Positions 39,591-52,214 of a stretch of DNA of 64,000 nucleotides are shown here, one piece after another (position 1 is the first letter of the stretch; the number at the start of each line of letters is the position of its first letter). Source of the DNA: Piper betle (taxonomy: Eukaryota; Streptophyta; Magnoliopsida; Piperales; Piperaceae); assembly GCA_033002965.1 (NCBI GenBank), contig JAURVB010013503.1, positions 62,001 to 126,000 on the forward strand, given 5' to 3'. The notes below the pieces were generated by a model, which saw only the letters and a program-made list of their open reading frames with translations, had not been told where the DNA came from and did no database searches. A program made the translations under genes and the position numbers.

Positions 39591-40693
39591 TAATACTTTC
39601 TCTAACAAAAACAGTGAAAAAACCGGTTGACCGTTTTCTGACATTAGATAGTATGACAACTTTTTTCTCTGAAAGAGTATTAGCTAGTTTTTGAAGACAA
39701 TCGAAGCACACTTCGGCAGATTTATCAGATGTTCTAAACTGGCTTACTCTTGCATGATGTTGATTTTTCTGGCCTCCCTTTTGGGTCAAATATAATTACT
39801 CTTTCTCAGCATCTTAGGCTAAAGGTGCTTGTAATCTTTGAAGTTTCGAACATCTTGTAATCCAAAGCCTTTGAGCAAATAGTTATTCTGAGCAGAGGGG
39901 GATTCCGTTTTTAATTTTTTGCGACATGTGGGAATATTTTTGCTTTCTAGGGTTAGGTGATAAGAAAGTTTGTCCTTGGCCTGCAAATCTTGGAATTTGC
40001 ATATTTGACCGTGCTTGTTCTGGGAAAAGCTCATTACATTGTTGTGAAAGATAATTTATCTCAACTTTTAGATTACTGCTTTTTCTACTATCAGGATATT
40101 TCACCATTGCTGCATCAAGATGTATAATATATCATTGAATGTTCTTTTCAATGATAAGTCTTTGAATGACAAAAGCATCTAAGATGTTTTATCTTAGTAG
40201 TTAATCTTACGAGTATGCGTACATGTAGAAAACTTGGGTGTTTGGTTGTTTTATGAATTTTATAAGAAATATAAGTTATTTTAACCTGAACATCACTATG
40301 TTCATTTGTAATTCAGATGAAAGTTGACATAATTTAAAGGACATAATTTAAAGGTGTAATTGTGCGCATTTATTTTCAACTTAAACCACATGTAAAGATT
40401 CTAATCGCTTCGTGGATGAGCCAAATATAGTTCAAAATCAGATTTGTATAATAATACAAAGAGCCCAATTTCATTTTTTTAAAAAAATGGGAAATTGTCA
40501 ACTTGCTGAATTAAAATTTACCAAAAATGGTCTAAAATGTGATAATTCCTTATACTTTAACCCTTAATTCTGCCAATTAACCTGCTCTTCGTCTTCCAAA
40601 CCCCGGAAAAGAAAAGGATAAGGCGTCGAAGAAGGAAGGCGAGAGAAATCGAGAGCGCAGTGTTATAAGTGGAAGAGAGTCGAGAGAGCTGCA
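39591..40693. other. Nudix 3' flank and L18 promoter/leader
   Basis: No further gene seen. 39591 to about 40150 probably holds the Nudix 3' UTR; about 40580-40693 is the purine-rich leader of the L18 gene. Confidence 0.45.
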
Positions 40694-42938
40694 ATGGTTG
40701 CCGTTCCTGCATCATCGTCCTCCCTCTCGTTCCTTCACTCTGCCCTCTCCCCTTCCCAAAACCTCTCCTTTCGTCCCCGACTCACAGCTCTGAGAATGCC
40801 GCCGCTGCCCATTATCGAAGCTAAGGCTGTTACTCGGAGGGATAACAGAATTGCCCGCCACTCCCGTATCAGGAAGAAGGCATGATGATATATCTCACTT
40901 TTTTATAAATAATCCCTCTTTTTTCCTTTTTTTTTTTTGGAATCCTTTCTTTTTAGATGAATTTTTGGTCTTTTTGCTTGTGTTTTGTGGAATTTTGATT
41001 TGTTATTGTAAATTTTTGGTGCTTTGGCATCATCCCTTTTGGCAGTAAGGTGGAAGAAGAAGAAGATTGTAAATTCCTTAGATGCTTAACTAAAGCTCAA
41101 GTTACGAGAACAACGAAGATGTTTTATTATTTACTTTGACACTTCACTCGTTCAAGTTTTTGCCGGTTAGACCTTGGACAAACATAGCATAAGCGTGTTA
41201 TGATAAAAGTGCATTTTTACCTTTGGCAGTTCTGGGATTTAGGTTCTCTAGCTGTGATATTCGGTAAATTTTAGGTGATTGATCAAGTTTACCGAAAAAT
41301 CTAGCCATTAGGAAGTGAAATCGTGTAATATTAAGTTCATTCGTGCAAGTAAGTTTAACACTGTGAATGTTAGATAGTTGATTGAATCTTCTAAAAAATT
41401 GAGCTGTTGGGAAAGCAAATCGGGTAATATTAACTTCAACTTGCCAAAAAGGCATCTGGATGAATAAATACAGGATGTATTCGCTCTGAGCTGATATTCT
41501 TATACCAGCTTAAGTTCATGCTAAGCAACCTCTCTTACTTTCAGGCATTTTTCTTGCCTTTGGCAACATAGAAGTCACTATAAGTTTTAGATGGTTGAAT
41601 GATACTCCAGAAAAATCAAGCTGTTAGAGAAACTTTTTCAGATTTTGTCTATGTATCTTGCTTTCCTTGTTTTTTAATCGCTGCCTGCCGTGTTGTGGAT
41701 GAGAATATTATATAATGTTCTATCTTGATTATCAGGTCGAGGGAACTCCAGAGAGGCCAAGATTGTGTGTGTTCCGCTCCAGCAAACACATGTATGTACA
41801 GGTGATTGATGACAGCAAAATGCACACACTTGCTTCGGCTTCGACTATGCAGAAGCCTGTCTCAGAAGAGTTTGATTATACCTCAGGACCTACAATCGTA
41901 AGTTCACATTTGAGTATTGAGTTAGATATGTGGGCTTGATCCTGCCTAATATTTTAGGCTTCAATCAAGTGCCAAACCTGACAGTTTTAACTTCAATTTT
42001 TGAAAATCCTTTTTTTAGTCAACTTTCAACTCACACTTGGTGCCAAGAAAACGTTTTACTGATGATAGTATACATTATTGATTGTTCATGCCAAAAATTT
42101 GACCAACCAAATGTGGGGAAGTGAACTAAAAACCAACAACATAAAATAATGAGATCCAACTGGGCTTAGATGCTTTTAAGTATAAATTCATATGCTTGCA
42201 TTTCTTTGGATCCAAAGAGATTATATCAGTTGATTCACCATAAGTAATTAGCACTGTAATAACTTGTTATTCTATATCATTACTTGTTGTTTCTGTTGAC
42301 TTACTGAACTTGTTTTGCAACTCAAAGATGTTTATAGGCATTTAGACCACAGTTGGTAACATATGATGCAAAACTTTTAGCTGTTGCATCAGGGACAATT
42401 ATCGTTTGACTTGTGAGTTAGCTTCGTTTATGTTTAAAATCCAATATTGCCTGCAGTCTTTGAACACTTTTTAGAGTACATATTTTTTGTCGTGGGCCAT
42501 AAAAAAGTCCTCTGGATTCTCTGCAATTAATTCTTAAAAATGCTTTTACTTCTCTGTTTGCACTTGTTGAACAAATAAAAGAAAACATCCGTCATGTTTC
42601 TTTACTCCTTTGCTTTCACCTCTCAGTTTCCTTCACTTATTTTTGTGAATGCCGCCAGGAGGCAGTAGGAGTGAGGAATTTGAATGCTTTCTGTTTCACC
42701 CTACCTTGCCTATGTTTTCCTTTTGAGTTCCTTTGTCCTCACTGCGTACCTCCGAGTATTTAACAACACATTCACCTCTTGTTGGCAGGAGGTGGCAAGA
42801 AAGATTGGAGAGGTTATTGCCAAATCGTGCGTAGAGAAAGGCATAACGAAGGTAGCATTCGATAGAGGTGGCTACCCATACCACGGGCGTGTTGAAGCAC
42901 TTGCAACCGCTGCTCGGGAGAATGGCCTTCAGTTCTAA
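40694..42938 (+). CDS. RPL18: 50S ribosomal protein L18, chloroplastic (uL18c), 3 exons
   Basis: Component of the large subunit of the chloroplast ribosome; bacterial L18 contacts 5S rRNA. Exons: 40694-40879, 41736-41897, 42789-42938; 165 aa. The first ~45 residues are rich in Ser and Leu with few acidic residues, like a plastid transit peptide. The mature part has [47 protein letters not shown] and the C-terminal [24 protein letters not shown], the L18 signature end. The first intron begins GC (AAGAAG|GCATGA); no GT donor nearby preserves the conserved RIRKKVEG junction. Exon phases are all 0. Confidence 0.95.
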
Positions 42939-44953
42939 AGAACATGGAACTGCAAAATTCATTCTTCTTAAGGATTGTAGACGTTCAATTTAGCAAATGC
43001 GGACATCTTTGGTTACGCTTGCGTTTGTATCTTTGTTTTTCTATTTGGAACATGTCTGGGGATTCTCTGGTGATAGATTCTCATAATGTTCACCAATTCT
43101 TGGCCTGGTCACCGAATGAGAAGATTGCTTATCAAATAATCTTATCGGCCAAGCAAACGTATTGGATTTGTGCCAAATGAGAACTCGAGACTTGATCAGA
43201 TTCTCTCCTAAAGAACTTATAAAAAGATGCCCATTTTTTCATACGCAGAATTAGACAGCTAGGAATTATCAAATACTATTGATCTTCAGACCCATTAATG
43301 GGCGTTATGATTCAATCATTTGCTTGGCTTTTTTTAACTTTGAATTATTTGTTTTTTTATTAATCCCACAACGTGATGAGCAAAACAAACCAAGTTTAGG
43401 AGCTCTTACTAATTATTAATATCAAATTATATGGGGAAAAAATCAAATTGTCGGAAAAGTGTAAACTGATTGCTAGTAAAGGGTGGCTCTAACTGGATAT
43501 TTCTCCAGTAAATCGTCCACATTATTCGTGGTTAAAAAAGGTGGGAGTACCTAATATTTGTTTTCCATCCGTGGCATTTATTTTACGATCAGAAGAAGAG
43601 AAAAGGTTGCAAATTAGAAATTCGTGGCAAGAGATGGCAAGAGAAAAATCGAAAACCAGGACTTGTGCAAAAATAGCTGCAAGAGGATGGGGAATTCCAT
43701 TCTAATCAAAGGATCTTCCAAAGATAGGACTCGGTTTGTCTCTTTGTGACCATCTCATTGCACTAAAAATGATTTTTGCAGCTCTCATCTTCATCTTTAT
43801 TATTTGGTTGTTGAATTTTCAAAATCTCTCTCAGGCAACGTACTATCATACCAACTCATTTTTTTTTATCTTTTACGTTAGACAGCAAAATTGGTGGGGT
43901 TAAGTGGAGGATGTCTCTGACCAGTTCGGATTTGTCATTGGACCATAAAAAGATCTAACTATATTTGTATATTAAGACTACATCAATAATTTCACCCTAT
44001 TTATTTATGACACTCACACGTAACATTTTATCAAAATAATGTCACATTTTAAAGTTACCAAAAGGCCGAGAAAAGCCTGGCCAAGTTTGTTACATGCCAG
44101 GCCAATTTTTACTCAATAAACTTTCGCGGGCTTCTTTTATTGTAAAAATTAGTTCAAAAAATAAAAAAATTTAAAACCTATAAAACATTTATCGGCCTCC
44201 CCAAATTTTGATGCAAAATTAAGTTAATAATTTTTACTCCCATACACGTGTTAGAGTAAACTTATTACCACGAGGCCTCAATTTGGGCTAGCCGAATTAA
44301 TTATCGAGATGCTATATTATTTGGTACGGACTAATTTCGACTTAGTAAAACAAATGTCTTTTATTTAAAAAGCTACAGGTTTTCTCAAAATTAATGGGAG
44401 ATTAAACCAACTAATTTTAACTTTTTAATAAAAAAGCTCCGGGATGAATTTAATTGTTCTCGCATCTTTCTGTATGAGTTGGTGAGGAGAGACCATGGTC
44501 TCTCAAGTCTCTGCCACATTTATATCAAGAGCTTTCCCTCCAAAAGCTAAAAGACGGTAGACCCATGGCGGCCAAAACCAGCTCCACCTTCACAAAGAAT
44601 TACAAGGATGGTGGGAGGATTTGGCGATTTGCATTCCAAACCCGGCACCCTCCCAAAAATAGGACATGGGCTCTCTCCCTTCTCCCCTCCAAATATGGCT
44701 TTTTGCATTTTTATCATCTCCCATCTACCCACCTTTGTTACTATCTTTGTTTAGGTGACTTTGCACTCCAGTGGGCAAAAGATGGCATCCTCACCTTCCC
44801 TACCCCTCCCAACATTGCCATTTTTGGTCTGCACCACCTCTAATTTTAGGCCTCTCTTTGCTCTATATATTATGGTGTTGGGTTTTTGAGTTTTCTTCTG
44901 AGAAGGAAGAGGTGGTGGTGAGGAAGGAGGAGGAGGAGAAGGGAAGAGAGGAT
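42939..44953. other. L18 3' flank and MADS-box promoter/leader
   Basis: No gene supported between the L18 stop and the MADS ATG. ORFs at 44547-44843 on both strands have no recognisable domain. 44880-44953 is a purine-rich leader (GAGGAGGAGGAG type). Confidence 0.45.
44864..44872 (+). promoter_or_regulatory. Probable TATA box of the AGL15-like gene
   Basis: TATATATTA about 90 bp upstream of the MADS ATG, in CTCTATATATTATGG. Position and sequence fit a TATA box. Inferred. Confidence 0.5.
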
Positions 44954-47900
44954 ATGGGGAGGGGTAAGATTGAGATCAAGAGGATTGAGAATGCCACCAG
45001 CAGGCAGGTCACCTTCTCCAAGCGCCGGGTTGGGCTGCTCAAGAAGGCCCGCGAGCTTTCCATTCTCTGTGACGCCGAGGTTGCCCTCATCATCTTTTCC
45101 ACCAGCGGGAAGCTTTATGAATTTGCTAGTGCCGGGTGAGTTTCTCCTTTTACCGGCTTCATTTTTTTCATGTGTAACTTTACGTACTAATTTGATAGTT
45201 TCCTGCCTTTTTTTAAAAAAAAGTTGTTTGAGGTTTTCATTCTTAGGGTTAAAGATCGAATTTTTGCTTAAACATATCGGCAATATTATCTGCAATCTAT
45301 TGCTGTCAAAGTAGATTTTGGTTAAGAAAGTAATTTTAATACGGTATTGGTAAAAAAATTTCATGCCACGATTAGTCATTAGTTTTTATTTATCTTTGTC
45401 ATCTTGATAAAATTACTTTCGCTTCGAGCCTTGTATTTTCATGTCTCTACAAAGAGTTACTCTGGAGTTGCATAAATATTATAATTATGATCAATTTTTT
45501 AGCCAGGCAACCATTGATCTATGGGCAATATTATTTGGTATAGCTTACCTTGAAAAAATGATATTGTGGTGGTGGTGATTAGAATGCCAACCCATAGGAG
45601 CATTAAATTTAAGACAGTATTTGCCGGTTATGATTTTGTATATTTCTTACAGCATGAGAAAAACTTTATCGAGATACAACAAAAACTATGACCGTTCTGA
45701 ACCTGCATCATTAACAGAGCATGGAATTGAGGTATTCCTTTTCTTTTTCAGTTTCTTCTACGGTTTTGGCTTGCCTCTCTAGTGAACAGTATCAAAGAGA
45801 AACACTTGTAAATTAAAATAACATCCATTTTTGTGCCGCGCAAAATGTATAAAAAGAGGCTCTCTCTGTTATATATATTGTGGGTAATTACTTTAAATAT
45901 GGACACCTAATAATGCTAAGAAAGAACGAATGGACTGTGCTTAAAATTTATAAAATCATTGTTTAAACAATGATACTGCCTAATTTATAAACTATTTTAA
46001 CTTCGAATCAACCAGCTTGGTAGAGCTTGTGTAGCTCTATCCAAATTATTCCAATCCTCTTTATTACATGGAGAACTAATAAAGTCTTTTCATTGAACAT
46101 GTTTTATTTTTTTCTCGTGCAGAACAAGCAATTGAAGGAGATGTGCTCACTAAAGGATGAAAATAGAAAGCTAAGGATGATGGTTTTGTAAGTCTTGTCC
46201 AAAAATTATTTTGGTTATTGGTTTCAATTTGACGTAACTTCAACACTAGTTCCATGGTTTTTCAGCTGAAAACTGTTTGTAATGGGAGATTAATACATTT
46301 TTTCAATGGACTTCATTGCAGGCAGTTGAAAGGTAAAGAACTCATGGGCTTGAACTTAAAAGATTTGCAGTGCCTTGAACATCAATTGCATGAAGGAATG
46401 CTGTCTGTCAAGGATAGGAAGGTAGTCGGAAGTTCTTGAGCAATTTCTCCTCCTTATAAACAGACATTCTTCATGTTCATATGTTTAATCCAAAATTTTT
46501 CTGCTACTAGAGTTTTCTTTCCTCATTCGTTGAATTTAATCTTTGATATTTTAGGAGCAACTGCTATTGGAACAACTTGAAAAATCACGGCTTAAGGTAG
46601 TACCAAACTTCCGTTTCTTCTTTTAATCCTCTTCTTTAACTGCAGCGTATCTGTGGAGGGAATTTTTTAGCTTTGTAATATGTTTCTATAAACAAATATA
46701 TGGAGTTTGAGTCTTTGTGCTCCCTGATTTGTAAATCAAACGGTGGCTTTGCTCTGTTTCTTGATTTTTGTCGTCAATTTCAATTGAGAAGCAGTACATT
46801 TGTTAATTTGTAGCAGCAGTCTAAGTTAATGTTGTTATGCAGCAACAAATATAGAGAAAACTTAAACTTTTAACGTGTTTGATCTATCATTTTATTCACA
46901 GTCCTCTATAGTCAATATTGATTTTTCACTTTTTATCAGGAGCAACAGATAACATTGGAGAATGAGAATTTGCGCAAGCAGGCAAGTCTCTTGCTGTAAA
47001 TTCTTGTGTCTTTAATTGTGATATTAAATAAAATGTTGACGGATCTTTGATTGCTTTCCAGGTTGAAGAACTACAAATGACACAGAACTCAACCTCAATG
47101 GCAAAGTTTCTACCAGTGAGTTATGATGGGAGACAATCCTGTTTGACACTCGATCGAACACCTGATTCAGCAGATGACGCTGATTATCATAAGCAGGAGG
47201 ATTCAAATACTACTTTGCACTTAGGGTACCATCTCATCACATTCTCCTTTGTCACCCTTTTTTCTTTTTTATATTTGCGCAATGAAATTACATCTAAATT
47301 TAATGTATAGTTGGGTTTAATTTGTAAAACCAAGGTTTGCAATATCAGATTTCTGTTTTGTTTTGGACGTCAAGTTGGCCAAGATGTCTATAGTAGATAT
47401 GCTAAAAAAATTGCGATTCATATAGCATATTATTATAAGAATAAATTATCAGATAGAAATTATTCTATATGTTTTGTATGCATAAATATGGGGTTTGAAC
47501 CCCAAACAACATAGTTTGTGAATAATAATACACATAAAATTAACATAATTGCCAGCTTACTCAGTTAATATAAATTAATTAGTATTAATAAGCTATTGAC
47601 AATCCATTATGCAAGGTACTTATAAAAAAATCCACAAAACACATTAAAGGTTAACTCACAAAACACTTAATAAGTTATAATTAATCTAGAAAATTAAATT
47701 AATAGGCTAATAAACAGCTAATAAATAGTTAAGATGGAAATCAAAATTGCCAAGAAAGCAATTAGGTTCAAACGTGATAGGCCAACACAAGATAATGGAT
47801 TAATAGGTTCAAATAACTAATTTGGTACAAATAAGTTAATGGGTTTGAACGTCAACCAAAAAAGGTCGACAATTTCACCAGCGATGTGGGGCAATATTAG

Positions 47901-48150
47901 CAAAATTTTAGCCCTGTCGAGTTTCGTTTCGACAAATTGCAAAACTTGTCATCCGGTAGAAATGACAAACCATGTGCAAAATTAAAACAATTTTCTCCTA
48001 CTAAGACAGTGTCCTTCCGTATTATTATCAGAAATCCGATTGAGGGGAATATTTTGTAATGACATAACTATTTCATGTTTCGTTATTGATGTTAAAATTT
48101 TGAGCCTTCTTGTTGTGAAGATTTTCTGCAGAATTTTTGAAGCAAATTGA
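44954..48150 (+). CDS. AGL15: AGL15-like MIKC MADS-box transcription factor
   Basis: Nuclear DNA-binding factor; AGL15 relatives act in embryo development and floral timing. Exons: 44954-45135, 45653-45731, 46123-46187, 46322-46421, 46555-46596, 46940-46981, 47062-47225, and probably 48132-48150; about 230 aa. The MADS domain (1-60) begins [20 protein letters not shown] and is intact. K-box helices (about 88-185) include [16 protein letters not shown] and [17 protein letters not shown], close to AGL15. The C-terminus has SNTTLHLG, matching the AGL15 DTTLQLGL repression motif up to the exon end. The last exon is uncertain: the best acceptor (TTCTGCAG at 48124-48131) gives only IFEAN then stop, whereas AGL15 proteins usually continue for some 30-60 residues. 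The intron after exon 6 starts GCAAGT. Confidence 0.85.
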
Positions 48151-49339
48151 AGCTAAGGGAGTATCTCCATCACAGTGATTGATAGGTAATACTGAAAATA
48201 TATCAGTCCTTGATCCCTTATATATAATCGCTATCGATAATATAACACTTACAACTTGTATGTTATACTCCCATGTTTGTCTCTGATTTTGATGAAGTGG
48301 ATAAGTAGAAATTTTCTAATTGTTCAGATGATTTAGAGGCATTTGAGTAGAACTCGCAAGTTTGGGCTCGGTAAATTTGTTTTCTATCATTGCTAGTCTT
48401 GATATCGTTTAGTTTTTAATGCAGGGATTTTATACTTGCAAGTCTCCATGTAGAATACTGCAGCTAGCAGCTAACAGCAAACCGTTGTGGTGTTAATGTA
48501 TCTAGAAGTTATTATTTCTCTATATTAAGTCTGACGAAGACCATGTAGAAGTACAAACCAGTGGTATGTAGTGGCCCAAATTACACAATTTGTGTGTAAT
48601 TGCGTATCAAAACTAGCTAAACTTTTCGTTTTTGCACTTGCAAGATTCTTGTCCAAACCTTTATTTTTGCATTAGCAGCTCAAATTTCGCAAAATGATGT
48701 GAACAGAAGATTTACTATCTGACTATTTTATCTATCTATCTACTAATAAACATAATTAGGAAGTGCTTCAAATAGCGTATTGTCTATTAACAAATTGCCG
48801 CATGTCCTAAAGGGGAGTAGTTTAATTCGTAATAGGCTGTTTGCCTGGTGGTCTTGAGTTGAATGCATTTTTTATGGCTTGCTTTTATGCTTATTTTGTC
48901 CGATATGATTTTACCCACACGAAGAAAGTTCTGCCTAATATAAATAAAAAATATTTTTGAGTTTGCCTTTGTCATAAAGTTCTCAGCTTCTTTCAGTGAT
49001 GACTTGGCTGTTATACGCTGTAGTGTTTTGGAGTGCACATTGCTGTGGGCTGTTGGATTTCAATCCAATGCCACCCCCTTTTTCTTTCTCCTCCCCCCTC
49101 CCTTTCTCGCCTCTCCCCCACCGCCCCCGCCGGCTTCCCGTCGCTCCCCTGCAGCAGGCTGCTGCCGTTGCCCCTGGCTTTCCGCTGCTCCCTCGCAGCC
49201 GCCGCCCCTAGCTTTCCGCCGCTCCCTTGCTCCTTCCTATCACTCTCCCCTTATTGCCTGCAGTTGTCGCCTATAGGCTTCCCGCCGCTCCCTCGCCCCT
49301 TCCTGTCGCTTACCCTTTCTAGTCATAGTTGAATCAGTT
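48151..49339. other. MADS 3' flank and pyrimidine/GC-rich block
   Basis: 48151 to about 48990 is AT-rich with no gene. 49070-49320 is strikingly C+T and GC-rich, made of short imperfect repeats of the type CTTTCCGCCGCTCCCTCGC. It is open in several frames (Pro/Ser/Leu-rich) because of composition, not because of a visible gene. Confidence 0.5.
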
Positions 49340-49645
49340 TTTTTAACATATATTACAATTAATTAATATATTCTTAATAAGAATAGTTGAAAATATATAA
49401 TATTTAATTAATATTTTAATAAAAAAGAGTAAAAATCATAAAAGAAGTTGAGTTTTTGATAAAAATTGTAAAACTTAAAGTAAATATGTAATTAGTACTT
49501 CCCTAATAAAAGGGGTAAAATTATGCAATAATATTTAAAAACTCGTGGCAAATTTATTTATAATATATGGAACCTGCAGCGAGAAGTTCTGTGGAGGCTC
49601 CGTTTAGAAGATTAGATATAGATAATATAGATTTAGGTAAATATA
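49340..49645 (+). repeat. Dispersed repeat family R2, copy 1
   Basis: Shares ordered blocks with 53235-53515: ACAATTAATTAATATATT, AATTAGTACTT-CCTAATAA, GTGGCAAA, CGAGAAGT-TGT-GAG, and TAGAAG near the end. The copies are diverged with small gaps. Class unknown. Confidence 0.7.
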
Positions 49646-49679
49646 GAAGAGTAAAATTGTAATTTATTTTACTTTTATG

Positions 49680-49859
49680 AGTAGGAAATGAAAGATAATA
49701 TTATAAAATAGTTAAGACAACACGTAGAGGATCCTAGTTAAAATAAATTTCAATAGAAAATTAATATTTTTATTAATAAAAAATAAAAGATAATATTGTG
49801 AAATAGTTAGAAGATCACGTATGGCAACACCTTATTAAAAGTCTTCAGTTACATATATG

Positions 49860-49919
<60 letters not shown>

Positions 49920-50190
49920 TGTCAAAACCCGTGCAAATTGCAGGCTTCATGTTTTAAACATATTATTGGTATATATTTTTATGTATATCAATAATTTATA
50001 TTACATGTATCTATTTTAGTTTTAATTTAGATTATTTTATTTATTTTTAGTTATTTGAAGGATAATTAATTATATTTAATAATTATTTATGAACACATGA
50101 TAGTAAATTAATTAAAAATTTTACAGTTTTTATAACGAGCCCATAATAACAATAAAAATTACCAAATCTAGTTACAGTTGAATTATTATT
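49680..50190 (+). repeat. Dispersed repeat family R1, copy 2
   Basis: Second copy of the family seen at 29590-30120. It has been interrupted by expansion of an ATA microsatellite (49864-49919) that is absent from copy 1, and it follows directly after an R2 copy. Confidence 0.7.
49864..49919. repeat. (ATA)n microsatellite, about 18 units
   Basis: Uninterrupted trinucleotide run within the R1 repeat copy. Likely length-polymorphic. Confidence 0.95.
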
Positions 50191-50529
50191 TTTTAATGTT
50201 GAAAATTTTCTTCTATTGCATAATCCCGATACATTGCTGTGTTTGGACAAAATAAAAACAAACAATAATAATTTACAAATCACTAGCAAATAAATAGAAC
50301 ACACACAATTTTAACATGGAACTCTCAAATAAGAAGGAGATACTACAAGGCAATCGCCTACTAAAACCTTCCTTTATAATATAGTCAATTTACAATTAAG
50401 ATTTTTCTGAAAAATGAACTTTTAAATTCACACGAATGACAAATCACTCTCAATTACAACCCTGGGTGAAAATACTCCCAAACATAGATCAATTATTTAA
50501 TTACCTATAATGATGGATCCAAAACAAGG

Positions 50530-51165
50530 TGTAACATCCCAATTTTTTTAGTTTGATGGTAAACCGAACTGCGATGTTAAAAATTCGTAAAGCTATTGAT
50601 TTAGCTACTATCATATAAACTTAATGGAAGCATATTTTAAAAGTATAAGCCAGAATCACTCAACGACTAATTAAAATCATACATACATACATAATCATAC
50701 ATACTGTACCAAAACACACAATAGCATCACATGCGGCTCAGACAATTCAACAGAACATACAACGTGGTAAAAACATATACATGTACAGGAATTTAGTCGA
50801 CGGTAACATATCCATATCATACATAAATATATACATATGTAAACATATACATATACCATAATCAAATTTAGTTGACGGTAACATCCTCGAATCATACATA
50901 AACATATACATGTATTAGAATTTAGTTGACAGTAAACATGCTTGTATCATAATAAAGATATACATATACTAGAATCTAATCGACGGTAACATAACTATAT
51001 CATACATAAACATAAACATGTACCAGAATCTAGAATCTAGACGGTAATATGCCCGTACCATACATAAATGTCAACGGTAACATGAATGTATCATACATAT
51101 ATACATGTATCGGAATCTAATTGAGGATAGCATGCCCATATTATAATAAATAAATAAATAAATAA

Positions 51166-51203
<38 letters not shown>

Positions 51204-52200
51204 ATTTAGTTGACAATAACATGCGCATATCATACATGAACATATACATGTATCAAAATCTAATCGACGGTAATATGCTCATATCATAATAAAGATATAT
51301 ATGTATAAGAATTTAGTCGACAGTAACATGCGCATATCATATATAAACATAAACATGTATTAAAATCTAATAAATAACATGCTCGTTCCAGTAGGATCAT
51401 ATTGAAAAACACACATATGTATACCAAGTGTTGGTGCATGGGCTAATATGGTAACCCATGACTAATAAATCAAACTAGAAGTCTAGTAATAAAGAGAACA
51501 CACATTAACGCATACATAAATGTTAGTGCATGGGCCACTATGAGAACCCATGACCACTCAATAAAACTAAAAATCTAGTAACAATTTAATATAAGAAAAT
51601 ATGCACTTCAAAGTATGGTTGATGTATGGGTATGTCGACGTGCAACCAACTTCAATAACAAATTTCGACAAACTTCATAATCAACGACCATGTTGAAAAA
51701 CTTAACAAAAGTGGTTGTTTGACACCATATCCCCCTTTCTAGGTTAGAAGGATATGCTTATATAGGCATAGATTGATGTGTGGAAATGAAAAAAAAAATG
51801 AAAGGTCATAATAAATTAGAAATAATTTATAAATATTATTAAATTTAATTAATTTAATAATATTTAAGATTCGTTTTGAATTAAAATAACCTAGTTATTT
51901 TTGAAATTTTACACTTATACATTCCATGATAAAGAAATACGAAAAGACAATAAATAAAATATATTGAAAATAATCCATAAATATTATTAAATTTAATAAT
52001 ATTTAAGATTCATTTCAAGTTAAAATAATCTAGTTATATTTCAAGTTTCACACAAAGATAAAGAAAACTTAAACAAACCTACCGAGCCAAACAATAGTAC
52101 CTTTCTCTCACTACAAAGGGTTTCTTTCTATTCTCGCACATCCAAAACCTTAAGACAAGACCACCCTCTTGAATTGATCTTTTATTGAAAAATACCTAAA
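50530..52200 (+). repeat. R3 repeat with internal minisatellite, copy A
   Basis: Starts TGTAACATCCCAA, then GTTAAAAATTCGTAAAGCTATTG, CACACAATAGCATCAC and many variant units of about 60-70 bp built from CATATACATGTA, GAAT-TAATCGACGGTAACATG and TATCATACATAAA. It ends with two units containing GTGCATGGGC and AACCCATGAC. The same order recurs at 59585 and 60750. TGTAACATCCC is a common start for plant LTRs, so a solo LTR-like element is possible. An (AAAT)n-(AT)n run lies at 51144-51199. Confidence 0.8.
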
Positions 52201-52214
52201 AACACGTATGTGTG

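Noticed and set aside
44870..45379. Minus-strand 169-aa ORF over the MADS exon
   Set aside because: Shadow of the GC-rich MADS-box exon on the plus strand.
49004..49332. Three overlapping plus-strand ORFs rich in Pro, Ser and Leu
   Set aside because: Openness follows from the C/T-rich composition; no frame looks like a real protein.
50600..51400. Regularly spaced repeats considered as a CRISPR-like array
   Set aside because: Units are variable, spacers are not unique, and the host is a plant nucleus; this is a minisatellite.
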